A stretch of 64,000 nucleotides of DNA from JBFHFS01 sp041583495. GTDB lineage: Bacteria; Bacteroidota; Bacteroidia; Bacteroidales; Marinilabiliaceae. Numbering within the stretch: position 1 is the stretch's first letter; every line of letters begins with the position of its first letter. The stretch is taken from contig JBFHFS010000022.1 in NCBI GenBank assembly GCA_041583495.1, positions 1 to 64,000 on the forward strand. Direction: 5' to 3'. Both the position numbers and the translations under genes were made by a program. The notes beneath the pieces are model-generated. The model saw only the letters and a list, made by a program, of their open reading frames with translations. It ran no database searches and was not told the DNA's origin. Shown one piece after another: positions 19,551 to 28,513 of this stretch.

Positions 19551-19699
19551 CTGGTTGCCTTTTTGGGGGGAAACACCGGAAAAGAAAAGGGAGATGAAAC
19601 AAGTCTTAGGAGATGAGAATGAGTTGGGTAGGGGTTAAAAGTTATAAACCGTGAAGCATGAGTAGAGTCTTGAAATAAATATTAATGCGAACATTTATA

Positions 19700-21295
19700 A
19701 TGAAAAAAAGGAACTTTTCTTGGCATACTCCATTGAGGTGGATGTCTATAGGGGTATTGACCGGGTTGATCTCCTGCGTAGGTGCAGGATCCAAAAAATC
19801 ACAGGAGGTAAAGCAGCCCAATATCATTTACATCCTGGCCGATGATATGGGTTACGGGGAGCTGGGATGTTATGGCCAAACAAAGATTGAGACGCCCAAT
19901 ATTGATAAACTGGCCGAAGCAGGCGTGCTCTTCACTCAGCACTACTCCGGAGCACCGGTTTGTGCTCCTTCCCGGTGTATGCTGCTGACCGGGAAACATC
20001 CTGGCCATGCTCAGGTTAGAGGAAACGATGAATGGGGTGCAAGGGGCAAAGTGTGGGACTACAGAGCTATGAGTGCCGACTCAACGCTCGAGGGTCAAAG
20101 ACCTTTGGCCACGGACACCAAAACCCTCTCCAGAATGTTGAAGCAAGCCGGTTATACCACTGGAATGGTGGGCAAGTGGGGATTGGGGGCGCCTCATACT
20201 CAAAGTACCCCCACTAAAATGGGCTTCGACTTTTTTGTGGGGTATAATTGTCAGCGTCAGGCTCATACCTACTATCCCTTGCACCTTTATAAAAATGATG
20301 TGCGCCTTCACCTCGATAACGATACCGTGCCCCCCTCCACAAAACTGGATAAGGGAGCCGACCCCTTTGACTTGAAAAGCTATGAAAAATTTAACCTGAA
20401 GACTTATTCGGGCGATGTGATGTTTAATGAGTTAACGGGTTTTGTTAACGACAACAATCCCAGGGAAACCGGGAAACCTTTCTTCATGTATTGGGCCACA
20501 CCCATTCCGCACATGCCTTTGCAGGCACCACAAAAATGGGTCGATTATTATGTGGATAAGTTTGGTGATGAACCCCCTTATATTGGCGACAAGGGTTATT
20601 TCCCCCATCGGTATCCCCATGCTGCCTATGCCGGCATGATCTCTTATCTGGATGAACAGGTAGGGATGCTTGTTCAGCAACTCAAAGATCTTGGAATCTA
20701 CGACAATACGCTCATCATCTTTACTTCTGACAATGGTCCCACCTACAATGGCGGCACCGATTCACCCTGGTTCAACAGCGGGGGGCCCTTCAAAAGCGAG
20801 TTTGGTTGGGGCAAAGGCTTTACCCACGAGGGCGGAATGCGGGTGCCTATGTTGGCCTCCTGGCCTGGCCATATCCAACCAGGGAGTCGTTCCGATCACA
20901 TCTCTGCCTTCTGGGATGTGATGCCTACACTTTGTGAAGTGGCCGGAGTGAAAGCCCCCGGTGATACCGATGGCATCAGCTTTTTGCCGGTATTGACCGG
21001 TAAGTCTCAGCCCCAACCCGAATATCTCTACTGGGAGTTTCCCGAGTATGGTGGACAGCAGGCAGTGCGAATGGGGCAATGGAAAGCCATCCGAAAAGAT
21101 ATCCTAAAAGGAAATATGACCATTGAGCTGTTCAACCTGGAAACCGATTTGCAGGAGCAGATCAACCAGGCCGGTCAATATCCTGAACTGGTTCAAAAAG
21201 CCGAGGCTATCATGAAAAAAGAACATGCACCGGCCCTGCTCGATCGCTTTAAAATGGAGCAATTAGGCGATGTGCTGAGCAGTGAAGGCTTGTAA
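19700..21295 (+). CDS. S1-family sulfatase, lipoprotein
   Basis: Removes sulfate esters from carbohydrate. ATG 19700 is preferred to the ATG five codons upstream because it gives a classical signal (MKKRNFSWH... LTGLISC). NIIYILADDMGYGELGCYG supplies the calcium-binding Asp pair. The formylglycine site is VCAPSRCMLLTGK, with the modified Cys as residue 88. MVGKWGLG, FIFTSDNGPTYNGG and the C-terminal subdomain complete the fold. The Cys-type site needs an anaerobic or aerobic sulfatase-maturating enzyme, not seen in this window. It follows the fucosidase by 149 bp. The S1 subfamily and the position of the sulfate removed are not determinable by eye. Confidence 0.93.
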   Translation: MKKRNFSWHTPLRWMSIGVLTGLISCVGAGSKKSQEVKQPNIIYILADDMGYGELGCYGQTKIETPNIDKLAEAGVLFTQHYSGAPVCAPSRCMLLTGKHPGHAQVRGNDEWGARGKVWDYRAMSADSTLEGQRPLATDTKTLSRMLKQAGYTTGMVGKWGLGAPHTQSTPTKMGFDFFVGYNCQRQAHTYYPLHLYKNDVRLHLDNDTVPPSTKLDKGADPFDLKSYEKFNLKTYSGDVMFNELTGFVNDNNPRETGKPFFMYWATPIPHMPLQAPQKWVDYYVDKFGDEPPYIGDKGYFPHRYPHAAYAGMISYLDEQVGMLVQQLKDLGIYDNTLIIFTSDNGPTYNGGTDSPWFNSGGPFKSEFGWGKGFTHEGGMRVPMLASWPGHIQPGSRSDHISAFWDVMPTLCEVAGVKAPGDTDGISFLPVLTGKSQPQPEYLYWEFPEYGGQQAVRMGQWKAIRKDILKGNMTIELFNLETDLQEQINQAGQYPELVQKAEAIMKKEHAPALLDRFKMEQLGDVLSSEGL

Positions 21296-21333
21296 GATTA
21301 ATTCACGGCAAGAAGGTCGATTCTATAATTTCG

Positions 21334-21352
21334 AGCAACAGGGCCTGTTGCT
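21334..21352 (+). terminator. hairpin between sulfatase and second metallopeptidase
   Basis: AGCAACAG (21334-21341) pairs with CTGTTGCT (21345-21352) around a GGC triloop, 38 bp after the sulfatase stop, followed by AATAATTTCC. It lacks a T-tract. It may be an mRNA-end or partial terminator within the enzyme train. Confidence 0.4.
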
Positions 21353-21435
21353 AATAATTTCCTGGATAACGGGGAAGATAATGGTGACAGCCAACCGGTA
21401 TAACCGAATATGCTGAAGGCAAAAAATAATTAACA

Positions 21436-22896
21436 ATGAAAAAAAATTCTTTTCTGGCAACAGCCATCCTTCTGATTCTGACTCTGACTCTTTCAGGGTG
21501 TAATCAATCCGAAGGGGAGCTCCCCAAAGCTACCCATATTCATGCTGTAACCGATTTGTCTCATGAGTTTACCTTTTATGCCGACACCCGGTTTTATAAG
21601 CAGTATCTCCCCGATTGCCAGGGGGTTACCAATTGGTGCGATCTGTATCATTTTGATTTCTCAAACGCTAATCTCCTGATTTTATTAGGGTGTGACGACC
21701 GGATAGAGTATGGGGCCCAAGACGTAGAAACGGTAAACAACTTTCTTGAGAGTGGAGGGGGCGTGGTGGTCTTTGGAACCGACAAAACCAAATCTCAGAA
21801 CCAGTTGCTAAAAACTTTTGGGGCTGAATTCACCGCTTCAGCCAATCGTCCATTTTCGACTTCTTCCAAAATATCTGTTCAGCAGATAGAAGGGGATGGC
21901 GGTTCTGTTCTTACCCTGAATGGGGCCTCACATTGGGATGTTTTAATTAGGGATGCTCAAGAGAAAGCGATGCTGGCCCGAAAAAAGGTGGGTAAAGGAA
22001 CCTTGTTGGTCTCTTCCCGGTCGCTGGCCGGAAATCATCCCAGTGCAGAGGATTCTATTAACAAGGCGCTGTGGCGCTCCCTTCTATTGGAAGTGGCTGC
22101 CGGAAAAGCGGTAAATCCCTCACTGGAGTTTAAAGGGTTGGGAATCAACGATCTTGAGTACAATGATGATCATGGCACCTTTAAGTTGAGCTACAACGAC
22201 TATATGAAACCCTACGCCAATGCCATGGTCGATGTTTACAAACGGTCGCTTCCCTACATCGAAAAACGGATGGGGGTCCCCTTATCCCCGGGGATGGCCT
22301 CGCAAATAACCCTTCTGGCTACCGGCGGAGGAGGCTTTTCAAGTGGCACGGTGGTGGCCCTGGCAGTGTGGTGGGGGGGATTTCCCCAAAATGAGGAAAG
22401 CATGATTGAATTCCTAACCCACGAATCGGTCCACTCTTGGGTGCTGCCCTTTCCCGAGGTTTGGAATGAACCCATTGCCACCTATGTGGGCAACCTGGTT
22501 ATGATGGATATGGGCCATAAGGAGGAAGCCCTCCGGCGAATTCAAAACACCATCTCCAGAGCCTCCAAATACGATCCGGATATGACTCTATACGATATCC
22601 AGGGCAATTTAACCGGCCAGGGCCAACCACTTAATGCGGGAGAAAAGAACAATATTCATTGGGGAAAAACCTACTGGATCTTCGAACAATTACGTAAAGA
22701 AAATCCCGATTTTATGGCCGACTATATTCAATTAAAAAGGAAGTATGCCACCCCTGAGGCTATATCCAAATACGATATGAATAATACCGTAACCTTGCTG
22801 AGTATGGCGATGGGAAGAGATCTGTTCGATTGGTTTAACCAACATGGAATAAAGGTGGATAAAAACCAGGCGGAAATTAAAATGAACGCCCTTTAA
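21436..22896 (+). CDS. second putative HExxH metallopeptidase, same architecture
   Basis: A 486-aa lipoprotein-type signal (LTLTLSGC, about Cys 22). The N-terminal alpha/beta domain (LLILLGCDDRIE, then ESGGGVVVFGTDK) matches the layout of the protein at 15984-17765. The C-terminal domain has TGGGGFSSG followed by HESVH at 329-333 and a likely third zinc ligand E345 in WNEPIATYVG, a gluzincin-type spacing. The two proteins share domain order and glycine-rich loops but little overall identity by eye, so they are diverged paralogues. It ends 10 bp before the GH27 start, so the two are translationally close. Function as a peptidase on the glycoprotein backbone is inferred. Confidence 0.6.
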   Translation: MKKNSFLATAILLILTLTLSGCNQSEGELPKATHIHAVTDLSHEFTFYADTRFYKQYLPDCQGVTNWCDLYHFDFSNANLLILLGCDDRIEYGAQDVETVNNFLESGGGVVVFGTDKTKSQNQLLKTFGAEFTASANRPFSTSSKISVQQIEGDGGSVLTLNGASHWDVLIRDAQEKAMLARKKVGKGTLLVSSRSLAGNHPSAEDSINKALWRSLLLEVAAGKAVNPSLEFKGLGINDLEYNDDHGTFKLSYNDYMKPYANAMVDVYKRSLPYIEKRMGVPLSPGMASQITLLATGGGGFSSGTVVALAVWWGGFPQNEESMIEFLTHESVHSWVLPFPEVWNEPIATYVGNLVMMDMGHKEEALRRIQNTISRASKYDPDMTLYDIQGNLTGQGQPLNAGEKNNIHWGKTYWIFEQLRKENPDFMADYIQLKRKYATPEAISKYDMNNTVTLLSMAMGRDLFDWFNQHGIKVDKNQAEIKMNAL

Positions 22897-22906
22897 TGTC
22901 GATGCT

Positions 22907-24124
22907 TTGAAAAAATTAATGACTATTCTTTTGTGTTTAATAACCTTCCCGGTTATGGCTCAGAAACAGGAAATTGCCTCCATCCCTCCAATGGGATGGA
23001 TCAGCTGGAACCTGTTCGAAGGTAATATTAATGAATCGCTGGTAAGGGAAATCGCCGATGCCATGGTCGCAAGCGGGTTGCAAGATTTGGGGTATGAGTA
23101 CATCATCCTGGATGATCTCTGGCAGGGCGGTCGGGATGAAGACGGTTTTGTATTCCCCGACTCAGCCAAATTTCCCTCGGGCATGAAGGCCCTGGGCGAT
23201 TACATCCATTCCCGGGGGCTGAAGTTCGGAATTTATAGTGATGCTGCCGAATGGACCTGTGCCGGGGTTGTGGGAAGTTATGGGTATGAAAAAAATGATG
23301 CTCAATCCTATGCCCAATGGGGCGTGGATTATGTGAAATGTGATTATTGCAACGCCCCGGAGGATATATGGACGGCCGTGGATCGTTATAAGACCTTTAT
23401 AGGGGAGTTACGCCGCCAAAATCCCTCCATCGTTTTTGCCATTTGCGAATGGGGACAGCGTTCGCCCTGGCTGTGGGGGAAGGAGATTGGTGCCAACCTG
23501 TGGCGTACAACCTGGGACTTGCGGGATAACTGGGAGCATGGCCGATATAGTGCCGGACACAATGGCATTATGGAGGCGCTGGATCGTCAGGTGGGGCTGG
23601 AGAAATTTGCCGGTCCCGGACACTGGAACGATCCCGATATTCTGATGGTGGGCCTTAACGGCAAAGGAAACTCTGCTTCAGCCAATGGTGCCAAAGGGTG
23701 TACCATGACCGAATATGAAGCCCACATGGGTTTATGGGCCCTTTTATCGGCTCCCTTATTGATGTGTAACGATGTGCGCAATATGGACGCCGATACCAAA
23801 CGAATATTGTCTAACCCCGAAATAATTGCCGTCAACCAAGACCCACTTGGGCGGCAGGCCACCCGGATGCATAAAAAGGGCGTGGCTGAGATTTGGGCCA
23901 AAAAACTTGCGGATGGCAGCTATGCCGTGGGCTTTTTAAACCGGGATGATTTTAGCTCCAGGAAAATCACCCTTAATCTGAATGATCTGAACTTGAAAAG
24001 AGTTAACGCAAGGGACTTATGGAGCCATCTGGACCTTGGTGTTTTTGAGGAGACCATAGAATTGGAGGTTGCTTCGCATCAATGTAGGGTCCTTAAGATA
24101 TCAGTGGCTGTTGATGCCGAATAA
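22907..24124 (+). CDS. GH27 alpha-galactosidase / alpha-N-acetylgalactosaminidase type
   Basis: Retaining enzyme acting on terminal alpha-Gal or alpha-GalNAc. The signal ends in TFPVMAQ. PPMGWISWNLF, the YIILDDLW strand and the nucleophile D146 in YVKCDYC are classic clan GH-D features; the acid/base Asp lies in the TTWDLRDNW segment. The length (405 aa) is normal. The best start is a TTG at 22907, ten bases after the previous stop; the alternative ATG at 22919 would remove the two lysines that make the signal's positive end. The TTG and tight spacing point to translational coupling with the metallopeptidase. Gal versus GalNAc specificity is undecided. Confidence 0.92.
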   Translation: MKKLMTILLCLITFPVMAQKQEIASIPPMGWISWNLFEGNINESLVREIADAMVASGLQDLGYEYIILDDLWQGGRDEDGFVFPDSAKFPSGMKALGDYIHSRGLKFGIYSDAAEWTCAGVVGSYGYEKNDAQSYAQWGVDYVKCDYCNAPEDIWTAVDRYKTFIGELRRQNPSIVFAICEWGQRSPWLWGKEIGANLWRTTWDLRDNWEHGRYSAGHNGIMEALDRQVGLEKFAGPGHWNDPDILMVGLNGKGNSASANGAKGCTMTEYEAHMGLWALLSAPLLMCNDVRNMDADTKRILSNPEIIAVNQDPLGRQATRMHKKGVAEIWAKKLADGSYAVGFLNRDDFSSRKITLNLNDLNLKRVNARDLWSHLDLGVFEETIELEVASHQCRVLKISVAVDAE

Positions 24125-24306
24125 GTGTGCAAGGGATAGAACCTTTTCAAATTAAGGAGGTGGAAGCCACTGTTTGTGCGTGAAGTGTGTTCGATCCAGC
24201 CACTGCCAGTGTTCTGTTTTTATAAAATTGAGTAGCTGGGGGCGGATTGATGAAAAGACGGGCCTGGTCGTTTTCTATGAGAGAATGAATAATTAAAATT
24301 AAAGAT

Positions 24307-25734
24307 ATGAAGAGAAGAGGAGATTGGGGAATTTCCGTGTTCCTTGTCTGGTGTATATTCGGTGCTCTGAACGGGGTGTGGGCTCAAAACATGCAAAAGC
24401 CCAACATTATTCATATCCTGGCCGACGATGTGGGTTATGATGATCTGAGTTGCTTTGGCTCCAAAGATATTAAAACCCCCAATCTGGATGGCTTGGCGGC
24501 CAAGGGGATGAAGTTTACCAGCTTTTATGCGCCTCATGGCACTTGTACGCCCTCTCGGGCAGCCTTGCTCACAGGTCGTTATGCCCCTAGAGTTAATAAT
24601 GGGACCGGATTATTTGTCCTGTTTCCTCATTCTAACACGGGATTGGAAGATGAATTGGAAGTGACCCTCACCGAATTGTTGAAGACCCAGGGCTATATCA
24701 CCGGATTGTACGGGAAATGGCACCTGGGTCATTTGCCGCAGTACCTGCCTTGCGTGCATGGCTTTGATGAGTTTTTGGGTATTCCTTATCCCAACGATCA
24801 TGGACCCGAACGTATTGGGAATTCCGGCTGGAGACCTAACGGAATCAGTGATCCCCAAATTCCGCTGGTTGAGCAGGCACAGATTATTAAACGTTGCGAT
24901 AACAACGATCTGGCCGAGTTGCCGGCCCTCTTTACGCGGGAAGCTTCCAAATTTATGTACCGGGCCGTTAAAGCCGAAAAGCCTTTTTATCTTCAATATT
25001 CTAACATCGAAACCCATACCCCCTGGTTTGTTCCCAAAGGATTTGAAGGGAGAAGTAAGGCCGGAGCTTATGGGGATGCGGTGGAATATCTGGATGTATC
25101 GGTGGGGATTCTAATGAACACCCTGAAGCGGTTAAAAATTGAAGACAATACCATTGTGGTATTCTCTTCCGACAATGGTCCCCTGGTCCATAAAGACGAG
25201 GAGCTGGAAAATTGCTATGGCCGTTTTGGGGCGACCGACCCCAACCGGAAGCATCTTCTGCGCGAAGGGAAGTATCAGGAACGCTTCGATGGGGGCATCC
25301 GAGTGGCCTGTATTATGGCCTGGCCGGGGCAGATTCCCCCGGGGACCGAGTGCCACGAATTGGTGGCCTCCATGGATCTGTTTACCACCTTTGCCCAATT
25401 GGCCGGAGCCGAAATTCCTACCGACCGGGTCATCGATGGAAAAGATATCCTGTCTTTGATGAAAGGGGAAAGCGGGTCCTCCTCCTGCCATGAGGCCATA
25501 TTTGGATTTAAACCCAAAGGAGGGCTCATGAGTGTAAGGTTCCAAAACTGGAAGCTGGTGTTGCCGGGAAAACACTGGACCGGTAATTTTTCCACTCCCC
25601 AGCTTTACGACCTGACCGACGATTTAGGGGAAACCACTAATGTGGCCGACCAATATCCACTGGTCGTCGAAAAAATGATGAAAATTGCCCAACAAGCCAA
25701 TGCCGATATAAAAGACAATCAACCCCTGTTATAA
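24307..25734 (+). CDS. second S1-family sulfatase
   Basis: A 475-aa exported sulfatase with signal ending in NGVWAQ. NIIHILADDVGYDDLSCFG provides metal ligands. The formylglycine motif is TCTPSRAALLTGRYAPR, with C80 modified, followed by GLYGKWHLGH and VVFSSDNGP. It clearly differs from the sulfatase at 19700-21295 (CTPSR versus CAPSR, different inserts), so they are not recent duplicates and probably take off sulfate at different positions. It follows GH27 by 182 bp and precedes the GH109-like gene by 15 bp, so the last two are co-transcribed. Confidence 0.93.
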   Translation: MKRRGDWGISVFLVWCIFGALNGVWAQNMQKPNIIHILADDVGYDDLSCFGSKDIKTPNLDGLAAKGMKFTSFYAPHGTCTPSRAALLTGRYAPRVNNGTGLFVLFPHSNTGLEDELEVTLTELLKTQGYITGLYGKWHLGHLPQYLPCVHGFDEFLGIPYPNDHGPERIGNSGWRPNGISDPQIPLVEQAQIIKRCDNNDLAELPALFTREASKFMYRAVKAEKPFYLQYSNIETHTPWFVPKGFEGRSKAGAYGDAVEYLDVSVGILMNTLKRLKIEDNTIVVFSSDNGPLVHKDEELENCYGRFGATDPNRKHLLREGKYQERFDGGIRVACIMAWPGQIPPGTECHELVASMDLFTTFAQLAGAEIPTDRVIDGKDILSLMKGESGSSSCHEAIFGFKPKGGLMSVRFQNWKLVLPGKHWTGNFSTPQLYDLTDDLGETTNVADQYPLVVEKMMKIAQQANADIKDNQPLL

Positions 25735-25749
25735 ATTAAAAATTGAATA

Positions 25750-27240
25750 ATGACCATGAGTTCAAATCGTAGATCATTTTTAAAGAATCTGGCCCTGGGT
25801 TCCGGGGTGCTGGCATCGGGGCCTTTGGTGGCCTCAAAGTGTAGTGCCGATAAAGAGAAACTGGCCTACATTAAAGCCTCTGCCGGTCGGGTGCCTGAGA
25901 TGAAATTTAATATGTGCGGGTATGCTGCACCCAAGCTCGATGTGGTGCGGGTGGGTATCGTCGGAATTGGTGATCGGGGTTCCGGTGCCGTGGAACGCAT
26001 GACACATATCGACGGCGTGGAGATTACCGCTTTGTGCGATATCCGGCAGGCTGCAGTGGATGGGGGACAAGCCATCCTGGCCAAAGCCGGTCTGCCTAAG
26101 GCTACGGAGTATGTGGCCGGGAATGAAGGTTTCAAAAAATTGTGCCAGAGCGGTGAGGTAGACCTGGTTTATGTCGCTACCTCCTGGGAATGGCATGTGC
26201 CGGTGGCTATTGCAGCGATGGAAGGCGACAAACATACCGCGGTAGAAGTATCCACGGCCAGGACCATGGACGAGTGCTGGCAGATGGTGGAGACCTCGGA
26301 GCGAACCCGCAAGCATTGCGTGATCCTTGAAAACTGTTGTTACGACTTCTTTGAATTACTTACTCTTAATATGGTTCGTCAAGGCCTGTTTGGGGACCTT
26401 ATTCATGGAGAAGGGGCTTATATTCACAACCTGGACTATTGGCACTTTAACAAACCTAAGGATGATAAAATGACCGATGGCGCCTATACCGGATTGTGGC
26501 GATTGCACGAAAATACCCGCAAAGCCAATGTGTATCCAACCCATGGTTTAGGACCGGTTTGTCAGGCAATGAACATTAACCGTGGCGATAAGCTGAGTTT
26601 GCTCACGGCCATGATGTCCGACGATTTTACCCTGAAGTACAGGATTAAGGAAGAGGCTGAAAAAGATCCCATGTTTGAAGAGTTTGTGGGTAAGGAGATG
26701 CGTGGTAATATGGATATCTCCCTTATCCGTACCGAAAAAGGCCGTACCATCGTGGTTCAGCACGATGTGAGCTCACCCCGACCCTATTCGCGTATTCATA
26801 TGCTCAGCGGCACCAAATGTTTTGCCCAGAAGTGGCCCCTGCAGCACATTGCCTTTGGGCACGATGTGGCCGATGAAGCTAAAATGAAGGAGCTGGAGGA
26901 GAAATATACCCCGGAAATTGTTCGCCGCGTTGGCGAGATGGCCAAACAAGTGGGGGGGCATGGTGGAATGGACTTTATCATGGACTGGCGATTGATCGAC
27001 TGTCTGCGTAACGGTCTGCCCATGGATATGGATGTTTACGATGCCGCAACCTGGAGTTGTATCACCCCTCTGAGTGAATGGTCTATTGCCAACAATTCCA
27101 ATTCCATTCAGGTGCCCGATTTTACCCGGGGAGCGTGGAAAACCAATAAACCCGTCGATTGTACTCTGAATGGAGGGGGAACTACCGGCGTGAGAAACCT
27201 AACCAAAGCCGATGCCTCCAGGCAGCTGAACGTGAAATAG
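25750..27240 (+). CDS. Gfo/Idh/MocA oxidoreductase, GH109-like, Tat signal
   Basis: NAD-dependent-fold protein of the group that includes GH109 alpha-N-acetylgalactosaminidases. NRRSFLKNLALGSG near the N-terminus is a twin-arginine signal, implying export folded with its cofactor. The Rossmann motif GIVGIGDRGSG follows at about residue 73-83. HNLDYWHF, GLWRLHENTRKANVYPTHGLGP (His about residue 265) and the C-terminal WSCITPLSE segment fit GH109. In this setting, next to GH27, GH29 and sulfatases, it would remove alpha-GalNAc using transient NAD oxidation, but simple dehydrogenase function cannot be excluded. It is the last gene before an intrinsic terminator. Confidence 0.82.
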   Translation: MTMSSNRRSFLKNLALGSGVLASGPLVASKCSADKEKLAYIKASAGRVPEMKFNMCGYAAPKLDVVRVGIVGIGDRGSGAVERMTHIDGVEITALCDIRQAAVDGGQAILAKAGLPKATEYVAGNEGFKKLCQSGEVDLVYVATSWEWHVPVAIAAMEGDKHTAVEVSTARTMDECWQMVETSERTRKHCVILENCCYDFFELLTLNMVRQGLFGDLIHGEGAYIHNLDYWHFNKPKDDKMTDGAYTGLWRLHENTRKANVYPTHGLGPVCQAMNINRGDKLSLLTAMMSDDFTLKYRIKEEAEKDPMFEEFVGKEMRGNMDISLIRTEKGRTIVVQHDVSSPRPYSRIHMLSGTKCFAQKWPLQHIAFGHDVADEAKMKELEEKYTPEIVRRVGEMAKQVGGHGGMDFIMDWRLIDCLRNGLPMDMDVYDAATWSCITPLSEWSIANNSNSIQVPDFTRGAWKTNKPVDCTLNGGGTTGVRNLTKADASRQLNVK

Positions 27241-27273
27241 TCGTCCGATAAATAACGGACTACCATTAATGAT

Positions 27274-27312
27274 AATCCATGGATCTTTTCTCAGAGATTC
27301 ATGGATTTTTTT
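27274..27312 (+). terminator. intrinsic terminator closing the PUL
   Basis: AATCCATG (27274-27281) pairs with CATGGATT (27300-27307). An inner ATCT/AGAT stem extends the hairpin, and the sequence runs directly into a T-tract (27306-27312). It begins 34 bp after the GH109-like stop, so transcription of the enzyme train should end here. Confidence 0.8.
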
Positions 27313-27698
27313 ATACGAAAAAGAGAGAAGGGACAATTTATGGTTGGTTTTGAGACCCCCATTTACCTGTGTGTTAAAAGAGTGGCTTCATGTTTTTTGT
27401 GACACCCGGAGTGAGAATGGATTATCCGTCCTACAGGGACAGAGTCTGGGTTTTGGGGGAGCTGAAACAAATGTCCGGGGGTTGCGTAGAAACAGAGAGT
27501 CACAAAGTCTGATTAACTTTTGGGGCGTTTCATGATTGGGCATAATGGAAACATGACCTGAAGGTAGCAGAAGAGGTGATGGAAAAATCCTAGAATTAAC
27601 CCTTGGTGTGAACAGCAGTAGTCATTGGGCCCGATGGCGGGAACAATCTTCTCAACCGGGGTATTACGAGACCTTACCTTTTAAAAAAAATGATCACT
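27313..27698. other. intergenic region, no gene recognised
   Basis: An open plus-strand frame within 27269-27535 overlaps the terminator and has no recognisable product. TTACCTTTTAAA near 27673-27684 is a poor match to a -7 element for the following lipoprotein. Nothing else is seen. Confidence 0.45.
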
Positions 27699-28511
27699 AT
27701 GAAGTTAAAAAGAGTATTTCCTTTATTGGCCGCTGCCTTGTGGCTTTCCTTTTTTAGTATCTCCTGTGAGGAGACCGAGGATTCGGATGTCTTTCCTGAA
27801 CTCCCTCCTGTGGAGGCCCTGCAAATGGATTTTACCGATTTTGTGGAGACTCAAAATCTGGGGGCAAATTTAAAATCTTCTCAATCGTACCAGTATGTGT
27901 TATATTCCTATGTCACGGTGTCTGTGTGGAATGTTCTTGTTTCGGCACCTATGGTTGTGCCGGTGGCGGCTTATGCAGAGGCCTTAAAACAAACCCCCGT
28001 ATATCTGGGCGATAATTCCTGGGAATGGTCGTTTTCAGGATTGGCCGAGGGCGAGGCTTTTTCGGCCAGGTTGGTAGCCAGCCGGATCTCTAATGAGGAG
28101 TATACGGCCCAGATGTTTGTGAGTAAAGAAGGCGACTATGAAGATTTTAAATGGTATGAGGGAACGATTCGTTACGACCGTACGCATGCCGATTGGACAC
28201 TCTATGAGAGCCCTGACAATGCCGTGCCCTGGCTCAATATCGAGTGGAATAAGGATTGGGAGCAGGAGACTTCCGATATCACCTACACCATTGTAACCCC
28301 GGGGGGTGACCAAAATGGTAGTTTCATCACCTATGGTGTTACCAACGATACAGATTACAATGCCTTTTATACAGTATCCCTCTCCGAAAAAGAGACCTTC
28401 ATCAAATGGAATCGCACCACCAAGGAAGGCGGGGTGATGGATGAGACTCAATTTGGAGATGCCGACTGGCACTTTTGGAATGAACTGTTACAGGATTTGG
28501 GCATGGATTAA
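27699..28511 (+). CDS. lipoprotein of unknown function
   Basis: About 270 aa. The signal (RVFPLLAAALWLSFFSISC) ends in a lipobox Cys followed by acidic EETEDSD, a surface-export style tail for Bacteroidota. The rest is beta-rich and aromatic (repeated W/Y), with no motif I recognise. ATG 27699 is chosen over ATG 27690 because it starts the basic MKLKR head. It is a lone gene, converging stop-to-stop with the ELWxxDGT gene with only 2 bp between stop codons. It could bind glycan or form part of an envelope complex; no function is assigned. Confidence 0.6.
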   Translation: MKLKRVFPLLAAALWLSFFSISCEETEDSDVFPELPPVEALQMDFTDFVETQNLGANLKSSQSYQYVLYSYVTVSVWNVLVSAPMVVPVAAYAEALKQTPVYLGDNSWEWSFSGLAEGEAFSARLVASRISNEEYTAQMFVSKEGDYEDFKWYEGTIRYDRTHADWTLYESPDNAVPWLNIEWNKDWEQETSDITYTIVTPGGDQNGSFITYGVTNDTDYNAFYTVSLSEKETFIKWNRTTKEGGVMDETQFGDADWHFWNELLQDLGMD

Positions 28512-28513
28512 TT

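Noticed and set aside
27269..27535. 88-residue plus-strand frame after the PUL
   Set aside because: It starts inside the PUL terminator and shows no recognisable motif.
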